The notes beneath the pieces were generated by a model that worked only from the letters and a program-made list of their open reading frames with translations, was not told the origin of the DNA and ran no database searches. A stretch of DNA of 64,000 nt from Williamsia phyllosphaerae (GTDB lineage Bacteria > Actinomycetota > Actinomycetes > Mycobacteriales > Mycobacteriaceae), in assembly GCF_014635305.1 (NCBI RefSeq), contig NZ_BMCS01000001.1, positions 310,001-374,000 on the forward strand. The letters are read 5' to 3'. The position numbers and the translations under genes are program-made. Shown here in pieces: positions 54,097 to 63,309 of this stretch (positions are counted from its first letter, which is position 1; each line of letters begins with the position of its first letter).

Positions 54097-55131
54097 GTGT
54101 CATCACAACCGCTTTCCGATCTACCGGGCGCCGGCCTCTCGCCTGCCGGCTGGCCCGACTCCGCGCGAACCGCGCGGCTGCACTTCGTCTCGGGTAAGGG
54201 CGGAACCGGCAAGACCACCGTCGCCGCGGCGCTCGCGCTGACGTTGGCCGGCCAGGGCAAGAAGGTCCTGCTCGTCGAGTGCGAGGGACGTCAGGGCATC
54301 GCGCAGCTCTTCGACATCCCGCCGCTGCCGCCGACGGAGACCAAGGTCGCCACCGCACAGGGCGGCGGTCAGGTCACCGCGTTGGCCATCGACATCGAGC
54401 ACGCGCTGCTCGAATACCTCGACATGTTCTACAACCTCGGGTTCGCCGGTCGCGCGATGCGCCGCATCGGCGCCATCGACTTCGTCACCACGGTCGCTCC
54501 CGGCCTCCGTGATGTGCTGCTCACCGGCAAGATCAAGGAGTGCGTCGTGCGCACCGACAAGGCCGGGGCGCAGGTGTACGACGCGGTCGTCGTCGACGCA
54601 CCGCCGACGGGTCGCATCGGCAACTTCCTCGACGTCACCTCCGCCATGTCGGACCTGACCAAGACCGGACCCATCCGCAACCAGAGTGACGGCGTTGTGC
54701 AGCTGCTGCACTCGGAGCTCACCGTGGTCCACCTCGTGACGCTGCTGGAGGCCATGCCGATCCAGGAGACCGTCGAGGCGGTCACCGATCTGCGGGACAA
54801 GAAGATGCGGGTGGGTGCGCTCATCATCAACCGGGTGGCGCCACCACACCTGAGCGAGGCCGCGGTCGACAACGCGGCCGAGGGCGTCATCGACGCCGCC
54901 ACGATCGCCGCACACCTGTCGTCGGCCGGGCTGACGGTGTCCGACGCCGACCTGCAGGGTCTGCTGACCGAGACCATCGAGCACGCGTCGCGGGTCCAGG
55001 CGCAGCAGGTGGCCAAGGCCGAACTCGACGAGGTGGACGTCTCCACCATCGAGATCCCGTCGTATGACGACGGGGTCGACCTCGGCGGGGTCTACGAGAT
55101 CTCCGCCCTCTTGGAACGGGCGGGTGCGTGA
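54097..55131 (+). CDS. Get3/ArsA-type ATPase 1 (Rv3679)
   Basis: A 344-residue anion-transport ATPase-like protein. Deviant Walker A is GKGGTGKTT, switch I region LVECEGRQG, and switch II DAPPTGR. In mycobacteria Rv3679-Rv3680 form a complex that protects against metabolic stress by glycerol. GTG 54097 is 6 nt after TACAGT without Shine-Dalgarno, so leaderless. The stop overlaps the start of the second ATPase. Confidence 0.88.
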   Translation: MSSQPLSDLPGAGLSPAGWPDSARTARLHFVSGKGGTGKTTVAAALALTLAGQGKKVLLVECEGRQGIAQLFDIPPLPPTETKVATAQGGGQVTALAIDIEHALLEYLDMFYNLGFAGRAMRRIGAIDFVTTVAPGLRDVLLTGKIKECVVRTDKAGAQVYDAVVVDAPPTGRIGNFLDVTSAMSDLTKTGPIRNQSDGVVQLLHSELTVVHLVTLLEAMPIQETVEAVTDLRDKKMRVGALIINRVAPPHLSEAAVDNAAEGVIDAATIAAHLSSAGLTVSDADLQGLLTETIEHASRVQAQQVAKAELDEVDVSTIEIPSYDDGVDLGGVYEISALLERAGA

Positions 55132-56228
55132 TGGTTGCCGTGCTGAAGATGGGCGAGGTCCTCGCCGACGAACAGACCAAGGTCGTGATCTGCTGCGGAG
55201 CGGGTGGCGTCGGCAAGACGACCACGGCCGCGGCGATGGCCGTGCGCGCCGCGGAGCAGGGCAGGCGGGTGGTGGTGTTGACCATCGACCCGGCCAAGCG
55301 GCTCGCGCAGTCGCTGGGGATGACCGAACTGACCAACGCGCCCCAGCCGGTGGCGATCGACGGACCGGGGTCGCTCGACGCGATGATGCTCGACATGCGT
55401 CGGACCTTCGACGAGATGGTGACGCAGTACTCGACGCCCGAACGCGCCGAGGCCATCATGAACAACTCGTTCTATCAAACCGTCGCGACGTCGTTCTCCG
55501 GGACGCAGGAGTACATGGCGATGGAGAAGTTGGGGCAGCTCCTCGCGCAGGACAAGTGGGATCTCATCGTCGTCGACACCCCGCCGTCGCGTAACGCGCT
55601 CGACTTCCTCGACGCGCCGGCCCGCCTGGGTTCGTTCATGAGCGGGCGACTGATGAAGTTGCTGATGGGCGGCGGGCGCGGGGTCGGCCGCGTCGTGACC
55701 GGTGTCGTGGGTTTGGCGATGCGCGGTGTCTCGACGATCGTCGGCGGTGACACCCTGCGGGACGTCTCGGCGTTCGTGCAGTCACTCGACGCCATGTTCG
55801 GCGGTTTCCAGGAACGCGCCACGACGACGTACAACCTGCTCAAGCGGCCCGGCACCCAGTTCGTGGTGGTCGCGTCGGCCGAACCGGACGCGTTGCGGGA
55901 GGCCGCATTCTTCGTCGACCGGCTGTCCGAGGAACGGATGCCGCTGGCGGGGCTGCTGTTGAACCGGACGCACCCGAATCTGACGTCGATCACCGCGGAC
56001 GCCGCCCGGACCGCCCTCGAATCGGTGGACGACGAGCTGACGCGGGCCGTACTGACGATTCACGCGGAACGCACGACGACCGGTCGACGCGAACTGCATC
56101 TGCTGCAGAGGTTCACCGCGTCGCATCCGGCCGTCCCGATCGTCGGGGTGCCGTCACTGCCGTTCGAGGTGGCCGACATGACCGCGCTACGCGCGGTGGC
56201 CGAACAGATCGTCGGCCAGAAGAGCTAG
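55128..56228 (+). CDS. Get3/ArsA-type ATPase 2 (Rv3680)
   Basis: A 366-residue partner ATPase with deviant Walker [10 protein letters not shown] and [13 protein letters not shown] as switch II. It heterodimerises with the first. GTG 55128 or ATG 55131 are the start; the former overlaps the upstream stop. Function as complex with the first gene as in Rv3679/Rv3680. Confidence 0.88.
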   Translation: MMVAVLKMGEVLADEQTKVVICCGAGGVGKTTTAAAMAVRAAEQGRRVVVLTIDPAKRLAQSLGMTELTNAPQPVAIDGPGSLDAMMLDMRRTFDEMVTQYSTPERAEAIMNNSFYQTVATSFSGTQEYMAMEKLGQLLAQDKWDLIVVDTPPSRNALDFLDAPARLGSFMSGRLMKLLMGGGRGVGRVVTGVVGLAMRGVSTIVGGDTLRDVSAFVQSLDAMFGGFQERATTTYNLLKRPGTQFVVVASAEPDALREAAFFVDRLSEERMPLAGLLLNRTHPNLTSITADAARTALESVDDELTRAVLTIHAERTTTGRRELHLLQRFTASHPAVPIVGVPSLPFEVADMTALRAVAEQIVGQKS

Positions 56229-56238
56229 AACGCAGTGC

Positions 56239-56586
56239 TCAGACGGCGTCGGCGTGCCGACGGCGCTGGCTCTCGAAGAACTCGCCCCACGAGGTGACCT
56301 CGGGGTGCTGGCGCAGCAGTGCGCGCCGCTGGCGCTCGGTCATACCGCCCCAGACGCCGAACTCGACGCGATTGTCGAGGGCGTCGGCACCGCATTCGAG
56401 CTGTACCGGGCAGTGCCGGCAGATGGTGGCCGCCTTGCGCTGGGCCGCGCCGCGGACGAACAACTCGTCCGGGTCACCGCCGCGGCAGCGTGCCTGGGCA
56501 ACCCAGGCCAATCGGGTGTCGGTCTCGCCGGTCGTCTCGCCGTGTGTCCCGTGTGTCTCGCCGTGTGTCACTGCCGCGTTCGCCAT
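56239..56586 (-). CDS. whiB4: WhiB4-like iron-sulfur regulator
   Basis: A 115-residue Wbl protein with four cluster cysteines in the pattern C-x(n)-CxxC-x5-C (ARCRGG, ICRHC, LEC) and GVWGGM turn motif, followed by a basic C-terminal tail. In mycobacteria WhiB4 senses redox and sits next to the Get3-like pair. The N-terminal His-Gly-Glu-Thr tract (GETHGTHGETTGETDT) is longer than usual. ATG 56586 opens the Wbl domain's conserved arrangement. Confidence 0.9.
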   Translation of the reverse strand: MANAAVTHGETHGTHGETTGETDTRLAWVAQARCRGGDPDELFVRGAAQRKAATICRHCPVQLECGADALDNRVEFGVWGGMTERQRRALLRQHPEVTSWGEFFESQRRRHADAV

Positions 56587-56851
56587 GTGCCGAACCCCTG
56601 TCTGCCGCTGTGCGTCGTTCCTGAGGGCAAGCCCCGCCACTTTCGTGACCAAATGTTACGTGAGTCACATTCTGTACAACAATCTAGGTTTTGCGATGAT
56701 CGATCGTCAAGTCGGGGGCCGGACGAAAGTGGGACCGCCGTCGGAATCCCATTCGTCGGGTTCGAGGTACGGGGTGCGCGGCGTCATCCGTTCGTGAGTC
56801 GTCACCGATGGTTGACCCGGACTCTCAGATCGGACACGTATCCTGACTTCC
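56587..56851. promoter_or_regulatory. whiB4-ponA2 divergent intergenic region
   Basis: 265 bases with two divergent promoters. For whiB4 a candidate pair is TTGTTG and TAACAT (minus strand, about 18 nt apart) near 56655-56685. For ponA2 the -10 TATCCT at 56839-56844 abuts its GTG. Nothing else stands out. Confidence 0.4.
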
Positions 56852-59335
56852 GTGTCCGATCAAACCCACCGCACCCCGCGATCGAGGGCCCTCTGGGTCC
56901 TGCTCGCCTGTTGCGCGCTCGCCGGCGTCCTCGTGGCCGCACTGTTGTTCCCCGCGGCCGGAGGCTTCGGGCTGCTGACGAACAAGGCCGCGACCACCGT
57001 CGAGAACTCGTCGTCCGAGCTGCTCGACGGAACGGTCCCCGAGGTCACGACGATGACCGACTCGACGGGCAAGCCGATGGCGTACCTGTACGACCAGCGG
57101 CGGGTCCAGGTGGACTACGACGACATCTCCCCGGACATGATCCGGGCGATCATCTCGATCGAGGACAAGCGCTTCCTCGAGCACGACGGCGTGGACTGGA
57201 AGGGCACAATCCGCGCGTTCCTGAAGAACTCGTCGTCGGGCGAGGTGCAGCAGGGCGCGTCGACGCTCGACCAGCAGTACATCAAGAACTATCAGCTGTT
57301 GGTGCTGGCCCGGACCGAGGCCGACCGCGAGGCCGCCATCGCCACCACCCCGGCCCGCAAGCTGCGCGAGGTGCGCATGGCGCTGACGCTGGAGCAGACG
57401 CTCACCGAGCAGATCATGCGCGACAAGAACATCGACAAGGCCGCGGCCAAGCAGGAGGCGAAGAAGGAGATCGTCACCCGCTACCTGAACATCGTGCCGT
57501 TCGGCAACGGCGCCTACGGCATCGAGTCCGCGGCGCGGACCTACTTCAACAAGTCGGCCAAGGATCTCGACGTCCCGCAGTCGGCGATGTTGGCGGGCAT
57601 GGTGCAGTCGAGTTCGGCACTCAATCCCTACACGAACGTCTCGGGTGTCACCGATCGGCGAAACCTCGTGCTGGACACGATGATCGCGAACTTCCCGAAC
57701 CGTGCCGCCGAGTTCGCTGCCGACAAGTCCAAGCCGCTCGGCGTGCTGCCGCAACCACAGTCGCTGCCGCAGGGCTGTATCTCGGCCGGCGACAACGGGT
57801 TCTTCTGTGACTACGCGCTGCAGTTCCTCGCCGAGAACGGGCTCAACCGCGACGCGGTGCTGCGTGGCGGCTACACGATCCGCACCACTCTCGACCCCCA
57901 GGTCCAGGCGTCGACGAAAACGGCCGTGCAGGCAGTGGCCAGCCCGCAGCTCACCGGAATCGCCAACGTGATGAACGTGATCAAGCCCGGTCAGCAGAGC
58001 CACGACCTCCTCGCGATGACCTCGAGCCGCGACTACGGGCTCGATCAGCGTCGCGATCAGACCGTGCAACCGCAGCCGTACTCGATGGTCGGCGACGGCG
58101 CAGGATCGATCTTCAAGATCTTCACCGTGGCCGCGGCGATGCAGAAGGGCCTCGGATCGTCGGCATCCCTCGACGTCCCGTCGACCTACCAGGCCAAGGG
58201 GATGGGCTCGAGCGGCGGCGTCAACGGTTGCCCGGAGAACACCTACTGCGTCAAGAACGACGGCCGGTACCCCCGGACCATGTCGATCACCAATGCCCTT
58301 GCGCAGTCACCCAACACCGCGTTCGTCAAGCTGCTCAACGAGGTCGGCGTGCCGTCCGCGGTCGACATGGCCGTCAAGCTCGGCATGCGTTCATACGCCC
58401 AGCCCGGCACCTCGGGGCAGGGCGATCTGAGCCTGGCCGACTACGTCAAGCAGGGCAACTTCGGTTCGTTCACGTTGGGACCCAACGCGATCAACCCGCT
58501 GGAGTTGTCGAACGTGGCCGCGACCCTGGCGTCGCACGGCACCTGGTGCCCGCCCAACCCGATCAAGTCCATCACCCAGAAGAAGCGGGACCGCAACGGC
58601 AACACGGTGATCGGCGCCAACGGCGAGCCGGAGGTCACCGCGGTGGCGTTCACGCCGCCCGCGTGCGAGCAGGTGGTCGAGCCGGGTCTGGCCGACACCC
58701 TGGCCAACGCGATGTCCGCCGACGACCGTGGGGGCGGAACCTCGGCGGGCGCGGCGGCGTCGGCCGGATGGACCCTGCCGCTGGCGGGTAAGACCGGTAC
58801 CACCGAGGCGCACCGCTCCTCGGCGTTCCTCGGATTCACCAACAACTTCGCCGGCGCCACCTACATCTACGGCGACACCACGAGCCCCGAGGACATCTGC
58901 TCCTCGCCGCTGCGCCAGTGCTACGGCGGCGACCTGTACGGCGGTTTCGAGCCCGCCCGTACCTGGTACAACGCGATCCTCCCGGTGGCGAACAAGTTCG
59001 GTCCCACCTCGCTACCCCCGACGGACCCGAAGTACGTCGAGGGCAGCCAGAACGGTCGGGTCCCCGACGTGAGCGGGTTGTCGGCGAGTTCGGCGACCGC
59101 GCGTCTGCAGGAGAACGGCTTCAAGGTCGAGCAGTCCACCACGACCAGCGCGCAGTCGGCGGGCACCGTGGTCTCGACGAGCCCGTCCGGTACAGCGGTC
59201 CCCGGTACCACGGTCACGATTTTCGTCAGTGACGGTCAGGGCCGGGTGGCGACGCCGGAGCGTGGTCCGCGCCTGCCCCCGACGACGATCACGATCCCCG
59301 GTATCGGACCAATCGTGATCCCCGGGTCGCCCTGA
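56852..59335 (+). CDS. ponA2: Class A penicillin-binding protein PonA2
   Basis: An 827-residue bifunctional peptidoglycan synthase: one N-terminal membrane helix, GT51 glycosyltransferase (catalytic Glu in SIEDKRFLEHDGVDW), transpeptidase with SIFK (SxxK), a SxN near SPN and KTGT, and a C-terminal PASTA domain (VPDVSGLSASSATARLQENGF). Matches Rv3682, which helps survival in non-replicating cells. GTG is 7 nt after TATCCT, so leaderless. Confidence 0.92.
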   Translation: MSDQTHRTPRSRALWVLLACCALAGVLVAALLFPAAGGFGLLTNKAATTVENSSSELLDGTVPEVTTMTDSTGKPMAYLYDQRRVQVDYDDISPDMIRAIISIEDKRFLEHDGVDWKGTIRAFLKNSSSGEVQQGASTLDQQYIKNYQLLVLARTEADREAAIATTPARKLREVRMALTLEQTLTEQIMRDKNIDKAAAKQEAKKEIVTRYLNIVPFGNGAYGIESAARTYFNKSAKDLDVPQSAMLAGMVQSSSALNPYTNVSGVTDRRNLVLDTMIANFPNRAAEFAADKSKPLGVLPQPQSLPQGCISAGDNGFFCDYALQFLAENGLNRDAVLRGGYTIRTTLDPQVQASTKTAVQAVASPQLTGIANVMNVIKPGQQSHDLLAMTSSRDYGLDQRRDQTVQPQPYSMVGDGAGSIFKIFTVAAAMQKGLGSSASLDVPSTYQAKGMGSSGGVNGCPENTYCVKNDGRYPRTMSITNALAQSPNTAFVKLLNEVGVPSAVDMAVKLGMRSYAQPGTSGQGDLSLADYVKQGNFGSFTLGPNAINPLELSNVAATLASHGTWCPPNPIKSITQKKRDRNGNTVIGANGEPEVTAVAFTPPACEQVVEPGLADTLANAMSADDRGGGTSAGAAASAGWTLPLAGKTGTTEAHRSSAFLGFTNNFAGATYIYGDTTSPEDICSSPLRQCYGGDLYGGFEPARTWYNAILPVANKFGPTSLPPTDPKYVEGSQNGRVPDVSGLSASSATARLQENGFKVEQSTTTSAQSAGTVVSTSPSGTAVPGTTVTIFVSDGQGRVATPERGPRLPPTTITIPGIGPIVIPGSP

Positions 59336-59345
59336 CCCGGATCGG

Positions 59346-59822
59346 CTACTGCAGCGCCGAGCGGACGGCCGTCGACAGACGTTTGCCGTCCGCTCCGCCT
59401 GCGGCCCGCTCGGTCACGATCTTCATGACCTGACCCATCTGCTTCATCGCGGGCGGCTCACCGAGATCGACGGTCACCTGCGCTATCGCGTCCGCGACCA
59501 GCGCGTCCACCCCGGCGTCGTCGAGAGGCGCAGGCAGGTAGCGGGAGATGATGGCCGCCTCGGCCCGCTCCTTGTCGGCGAGCTCGCTGCGGTTGTTCTC
59601 GTCGAAGATCGAGGCGGACTCGGCCCGCTTCTTGTTCTCCCGCATCAGCAGCGAGGTGACCTGCTCGTCGGTCAGCGTGTGGGCCGCCGACCCGGAGACC
59701 TCCTCGGCTCCGATCGCGGCGATGACCATGCGCAGCGTCGCGACGGTCTCGGTGTCACGGGCCTTCATCGCTGTCGTCAGGTCGGTGCGGATGCGGGCTT
59801 TGAGAGCTGAGTCGTCGGTCAT
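59346..59822 (-). CDS. YqeY/GatB-like protein
   Basis: A 158-residue protein of the GatB/YqeY family, with typical ALKARIRTDLTTAMKARD start, the ENKKRAESASIFDENNRSEL motif and KQMGQVMKIV. Distantly related to the tRNA-binding tail of GatB; function not established. TACCGT is 6 nt before ATG 59822, so leaderless. Confidence 0.87.
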   Translation of the reverse strand: MTDDSALKARIRTDLTTAMKARDTETVATLRMVIAAIGAEEVSGSAAHTLTDEQVTSLLMRENKKRAESASIFDENNRSELADKERAEAAIISRYLPAPLDDAGVDALVADAIAQVTVDLGEPPAMKQMGQVMKIVTERAAGGADGKRLSTAVRSALQ

Positions 59823-59927
59823 GAGGCCACGGTAGTGCCCGCCCACGGATGACCTCACACCATTTTCTGTGCCGGGTCCGCAGGTACTTCGGGTACCCAC
59901 CGGGTCCGCCATCGGTATCCTGACCAG

Positions 59928-60947
59928 ATGGCTGACGTCGACATCAAGCGAATCCGTGACGCACTGGCCGGATCTCACCGCCCTGCGGCCACTCCGCAGG
60001 CAACCGTGGCGCGGGTTGCCGCTGCGTCCGCCGGTGCCGCCGTGGCGGGGGTCGCCTACGCGACCCTCATCGAGCGCAACGCCTTCACGCTGCGCCACAA
60101 GACGATGTCGGTGCTCGAGCCCGGCGCCGGCACCCTGCGGGTTCTGCACATCAGCGATCTGCACATGTTGCCCGGTCAGCGCCTCAAGCAGGCCTGGGTG
60201 TCTGAGCTGGAGTCGCTCGAACCCGACCTCGTCGTCAACACCGGCGACAACCTGGCCCACCCCAACGCCGTCCCGTCGGTGATCCAGTCGCTCGGTGGGT
60301 TGCTGTCACGGCCGGGGCTGTTCATCTTCGGGTCGAACGACTACTTCGGTCCGACGCCCAAGAACCCGTTGAAATACTTCAACAAGAACCACAAGCGCGT
60401 CCACGGCGAGCCGCTGCCGTGGCAGGACCTGCGCGCGGCGTTCACCGAGCGCGGCTGGCTCGACGCGACGCACACGGTGCGCGAGCTCGAGGTGGCAGGG
60501 GTGCGGGTGGCCGCGGCCGGAGTCGACGATCCGCACCTGCAGCGCGACCGCTACGAGACCGTCGAGGGGCGCCCCAATCCCCTCGCCCACCTTCGGCTGG
60601 GACTGACGCACTCGCCGGAGCCGCGCGTGCTCGACAAGTTCGCCGCCGACGGCTACGACCTGGTGATGGCCGGACACACCCATGGCGGTCAGCTCTGCGT
60701 CCCCGGTTTCGGTGCGCTGGTGACGAACTGCGACATCGACCGGTCGCGGGTCAAGGGCGCCTCGAACTGGGGCTCGACGATGAAGCTGCACGTCAGCGCC
60801 GGCCTGGGCACCTCACCGTATGCGCCCTACCGTTTCTGCTGCCGTCCCGAGGCCACGCTTCTCACGCTGACGCCGGTGTCGCACGGCGACGCCGAGTACG
60901 ACGAGGAGCAGTCGTTGCCACCGCTGACCGCGGGCCAGCGCCACTGA
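59928..60947 (+). CDS. Membrane-associated metallophosphoesterase (Rv3683)
   Basis: A 339-residue calcineurin-like phosphoesterase after a hydrophobic N-terminal segment (about 27-45). Metal motifs are DLHM (HISDLHML), NTGDN, GSNDY in place of GNHD, and GHTHGGQ. The GNHD change is known from the YkuE/YaeI group. TATCCT is 6 nt before ATG, so leaderless. Same order as Rv3683 after ponA2. Confidence 0.85.
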   Translation: MADVDIKRIRDALAGSHRPAATPQATVARVAAASAGAAVAGVAYATLIERNAFTLRHKTMSVLEPGAGTLRVLHISDLHMLPGQRLKQAWVSELESLEPDLVVNTGDNLAHPNAVPSVIQSLGGLLSRPGLFIFGSNDYFGPTPKNPLKYFNKNHKRVHGEPLPWQDLRAAFTERGWLDATHTVRELEVAGVRVAAAGVDDPHLQRDRYETVEGRPNPLAHLRLGLTHSPEPRVLDKFAADGYDLVMAGHTHGGQLCVPGFGALVTNCDIDRSRVKGASNWGSTMKLHVSAGLGTSPYAPYRFCCRPEATLLTLTPVSHGDAEYDEEQSLPPLTAGQRH

Positions 60948-60956
60948 GTTTGCTGG

Positions 60957-62018
60957 TCAGCGTGCGTGCTGCGGCACGTGGCCTTCGCGTGCGTGCGCCG
61001 GAACGTGTGTCGTCTCGGTGATGCCCCACTCCTCGTCGAGGAACTCCTCGGCGGTGTCCTGGGTAGTGCGTCCACGACGGATCGCGATCACGTAGAACGC
61101 GGCTCCGACGATCAGCCACGCGAGCAACACCGCCGTCGCGTGACCCGTGGAATGGCCGTCGAAGAACACGACATTGCGCAGCAGCGTGCCGGTCGCGCCC
61201 GGCGGCAGATACTGACCGATCGCACCCCACGGTTGCGGGAGCAGGCTGGGCGAGCTGGTCAGTCCCGACAGCGGGTTCCCGAGGACGATCAGCGCGAGTC
61301 CTGCGATTCCGAGGCCGGCTGCACCGAGCAGGGTGCGGAGTCCGATGACGCCGAAAGCCGTTGCCGCGATGCCCAACATCGCCGCACCCGCCGCCGGCCA
61401 GAATTGACCGTCGAATGTTCCCAGGACGAACCGCAGGATGGTGGTCAGTGCCAGGCCGCCGACGACCGCAAACGCCAGCGTCGACGCGATCAGCGTCCGC
61501 GGGTCTCGCAGCACCATCATCATCACCAATGCACCGATCCACCCGCCGAGTGCGAGTGGCAGCGCCCCGGCCGCGAGCCCGGCGCCGCGAGGGTCACCGC
61601 TGCCGAACCCGCGGACGTCGACGGTCGTACTGGTCGTGTTCTGCGAGGACGCGACCTGTGCGCCGACGCCCTCGATGAGGGTTGCGACCGACGTGCTGCC
61701 CGCGGTGGTCACCATCGTCGTGACGCCCATCCTGCCGACGATCAGGGCACCGTCGAGGTCACGGGATCGGATCTGCGATCGCGCGGCGTCGGCGGATGAG
61801 GGATACGACACCTCGAAGGCACCGGGCTGTCGGGTGTCCAGCGATCGGGCGATCTGCTGCGACGTGCTGGGGGTGGCGACCACACCGAGCCGCAGGTCAT
61901 GGGGCTTGGAGTGCACACCGGGAAGTGCAAAGGCCAGGAGCAGCAGCGACAGCGCGGCGGTCAGTCCGAGCACGACCGCCACCTGGCGGAGCGGCTGGCG
62001 GGTGGGCGAGTCGGCCAT
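60957..62018 (-). CDS. ABC-2-type/YhgE-like membrane protein
   Basis: A 353-residue membrane protein with one N-terminal helix, an extracellular domain of about 120 residues (LRLGVVATPSTSQQIARSLD) and five or six C-terminal helices. It recalls YhgE/Pip-type or ABC-2 permeases without a cognate ATPase. AAAGGAG precedes ATG 62018 at 5 nt. It diverges from a TetR gene that probably represses it. Confidence 0.75.
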   Translation of the reverse strand: MADSPTRQPLRQVAVVLGLTAALSLLLLAFALPGVHSKPHDLRLGVVATPSTSQQIARSLDTRQPGAFEVSYPSSADAARSQIRSRDLDGALIVGRMGVTTMVTTAGSTSVATLIEGVGAQVASSQNTTSTTVDVRGFGSGDPRGAGLAAGALPLALGGWIGALVMMMVLRDPRTLIASTLAFAVVGGLALTTILRFVLGTFDGQFWPAAGAAMLGIAATAFGVIGLRTLLGAAGLGIAGLALIVLGNPLSGLTSSPSLLPQPWGAIGQYLPPGATGTLLRNVVFFDGHSTGHATAVLLAWLIVGAAFYVIAIRRGRTTQDTAEEFLDEEWGITETTHVPAHAREGHVPQHAR

Positions 62019-62030
62019 CATGGCTCCTTT

Positions 62031-62049
62031 AAGATACGGATAGTGTCTT
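62031..62049. promoter_or_regulatory. TetR operator copy 1
   Basis: AAGATAC-N5-GTGTCTT, an imperfect palindrome next to the Shine-Dalgarno of the membrane-protein gene. A second copy follows at 62077-62095. Confidence 0.65.
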
Positions 62050-62076
62050 GACGTCAAAATGCTAGATTGCTCCGAC

Positions 62077-62095
62077 GAGATACGCAACGTTTCTT
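62077..62095. promoter_or_regulatory. TetR operator copy 2
   Basis: GAGATAC-N5-GTTTCTT, same form as the first copy, centre-to-centre 46 bp. It lies 21 bp before the tetR start. The two together cover the promoters of both divergent genes. Confidence 0.65.
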
Positions 62096-62116
62096 ATCGA
62101 CCGGCAGGGACACGAC

Positions 62117-62707
62117 ATGACAGCGACGCGGCGGCGTGGCGCCGAACTGGACGACGCCATCTACCGGGCCGTGTTCGACGAACTGGTCGACCACGGATAC
62201 GTCGGACTCACCTTCGAGGGCGTCGCCCGTCGCGCACAGACCAGCAAGCCCGTGCTCTATCGGCGGTGGCCCAATCGGCTCGACATGGTGGTGGCCGCGC
62301 TGACCAGCGCGAGCGACGACGTCATCCAGGCGGCCGACACCGGCTCTCTCGCAGGCGATGTGGAGGCCACCCTGCGGCTCGTCCTCGATCGGCTCGAGTC
62401 CATGGGGCGGTCCATCGCACTGGGAGTGCTCGCCGACGCCGCCGCATCCCCGGGCACCGGAACCCTGCGGATCCTGCAGACCAAGGGCGTCGCGCTCAGC
62501 GATGCGATGCTCGACCGAGCCCGCACTCGAGGCGAGATCGGGCCGGCGCCGCTACCGGAACGCGTCCGCTCGCTGCCGTTCGACATGGCGCGCTACGAGT
62601 TCCTGGTCAACGGCGATCTCACGGCCGACGCCATCCACGACATCGTCACCACGGTGTTCTGTCCGCTGGTCACGCTTCTCGCAGGGGGCTCTGACCAGCC
62701 GATTTAA
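62117..62707 (+). CDS. TetR-family regulator
   Basis: A 196-residue TetR regulator: HTH in LTFEGVARRAQTSKPVLYRRWPNR, then a helical ligand domain with DUF/TetR_C-type features. It probably represses the divergent membrane-protein gene and itself. Start ATG 62117 has AGGGA upstream. Confidence 0.88.
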   Translation: MTATRRRGAELDDAIYRAVFDELVDHGYVGLTFEGVARRAQTSKPVLYRRWPNRLDMVVAALTSASDDVIQAADTGSLAGDVEATLRLVLDRLESMGRSIALGVLADAAASPGTGTLRILQTKGVALSDAMLDRARTRGEIGPAPLPERVRSLPFDMARYEFLVNGDLTADAIHDIVTTVFCPLVTLLAGGSDQPI

Positions 62708-62776
62708 TACCGATTGCGGTGTGGATGTAGGCTGAACGAGGCTGTTCGCGAGAGAGTGCGACGCGGACGGAAGCCA

Positions 62777-62850
62777 CGGGGTGTGGCGCAGCTTGGTAGC
62801 GTGCTTCGTTCGGGACGAAGAGGTCGTGGGTTCGAATCCCGCCACCCCGA
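62777..62850 (+). tRNA. tRNA-Pro(CGG)
   Basis: A 74-nt tRNA without encoded CCA. Acceptor arm CGGGGTG/CACCCCG plus discriminator A; anticodon stem CTTCG/CGAAG with loop TTCGGGA, anticodon CGG at 62811-62813; T arm has GGTTCGAATCC. The anticodon reads CCG codons. Confidence 0.95.
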
Positions 62851-62871
62851 CGTGTTGGTTGAGACACAGAA

Positions 62872-62906
62872 GAGGCCCTGACCAGGGGAAACCCGGTCGG
62901 GGCTTC
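62872..62906 (+). terminator. Terminator of tRNA-Pro
   Basis: GAGGCCCTGACC and GGTCGGGGCTTC pair over 12 bp with two G-U wobbles and an 11-nt loop, 21 nt after the tRNA; a CGTTTCC follows. Confidence 0.65.
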
Positions 62907-63221
62907 CTCGTTTCCGGGGTCGCGCCAGATCTCCGCCAGTCCGCACAGTCCGCAGGAGAAAAACTCCGCCCGGGTTTCGGGGCGATTTTGAGGCTCGGTG
63001 GGCGGTTGGTCGTCATGGCCGAGTGTTGAACACCGTTGACGGCGTGAGCTTCCGCGCCGGTGACTGCTGTGCATTCTTCGCGTCCACCTAAGAGGTCACG
63101 CCGGCTGGGAATCACGCACGGACGAAGCGATTCGTGATCGCCGACCAACATCTATGACGGGCAAGTTTTGACCGAGAGAACTCACCGATCACGCCGTCCA
63201 TACGGTGCAAGCGAAACATTT
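62907..63221. other. Intergenic, no gene seen
   Basis: About 315 bases between the tRNA terminator and the permease promoter with no supported gene. No copy of the tRNA 3' end that would mark an attachment site is visible here. Confidence 0.4.
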
Positions 63222-63250
63222 ATTGTTCGACAATCAGACTGTCGGTCAAT
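63222..63250. promoter_or_regulatory. Palindromic operator of the APC permease
   Basis: ATTG-N2-CGACA-N7-TGTCG-N2-CAAT is a 29-bp palindrome with all paired positions matching. It lies just upstream of the likely -10 TACTCT (63255-63260), so a bound protein would block RNA polymerase. Confidence 0.65.
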
Positions 63251-63254
63251 GGTC

Positions 63255-63260
63255 TACTCT
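63255..63260 (+). promoter_or_regulatory. Candidate -10 of the APC permease gene
   Basis: TACTCT sits immediately after the palindrome and would start transcription near 63267, giving a leader of about 43 nt that includes the AAGGAG site. Confidence 0.45.
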
Positions 63261-63309
63261 CCGAACCAGCGAACGTCCTCTTAGGCGTTCCCTAAAAAGG
63301 AGAAATGCC

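Noticed and set aside
62777..63221. tRNA-Pro as phage or island attachment site
   Set aside because: No repeat of the tRNA 3' end and no integrase were seen downstream within the window.
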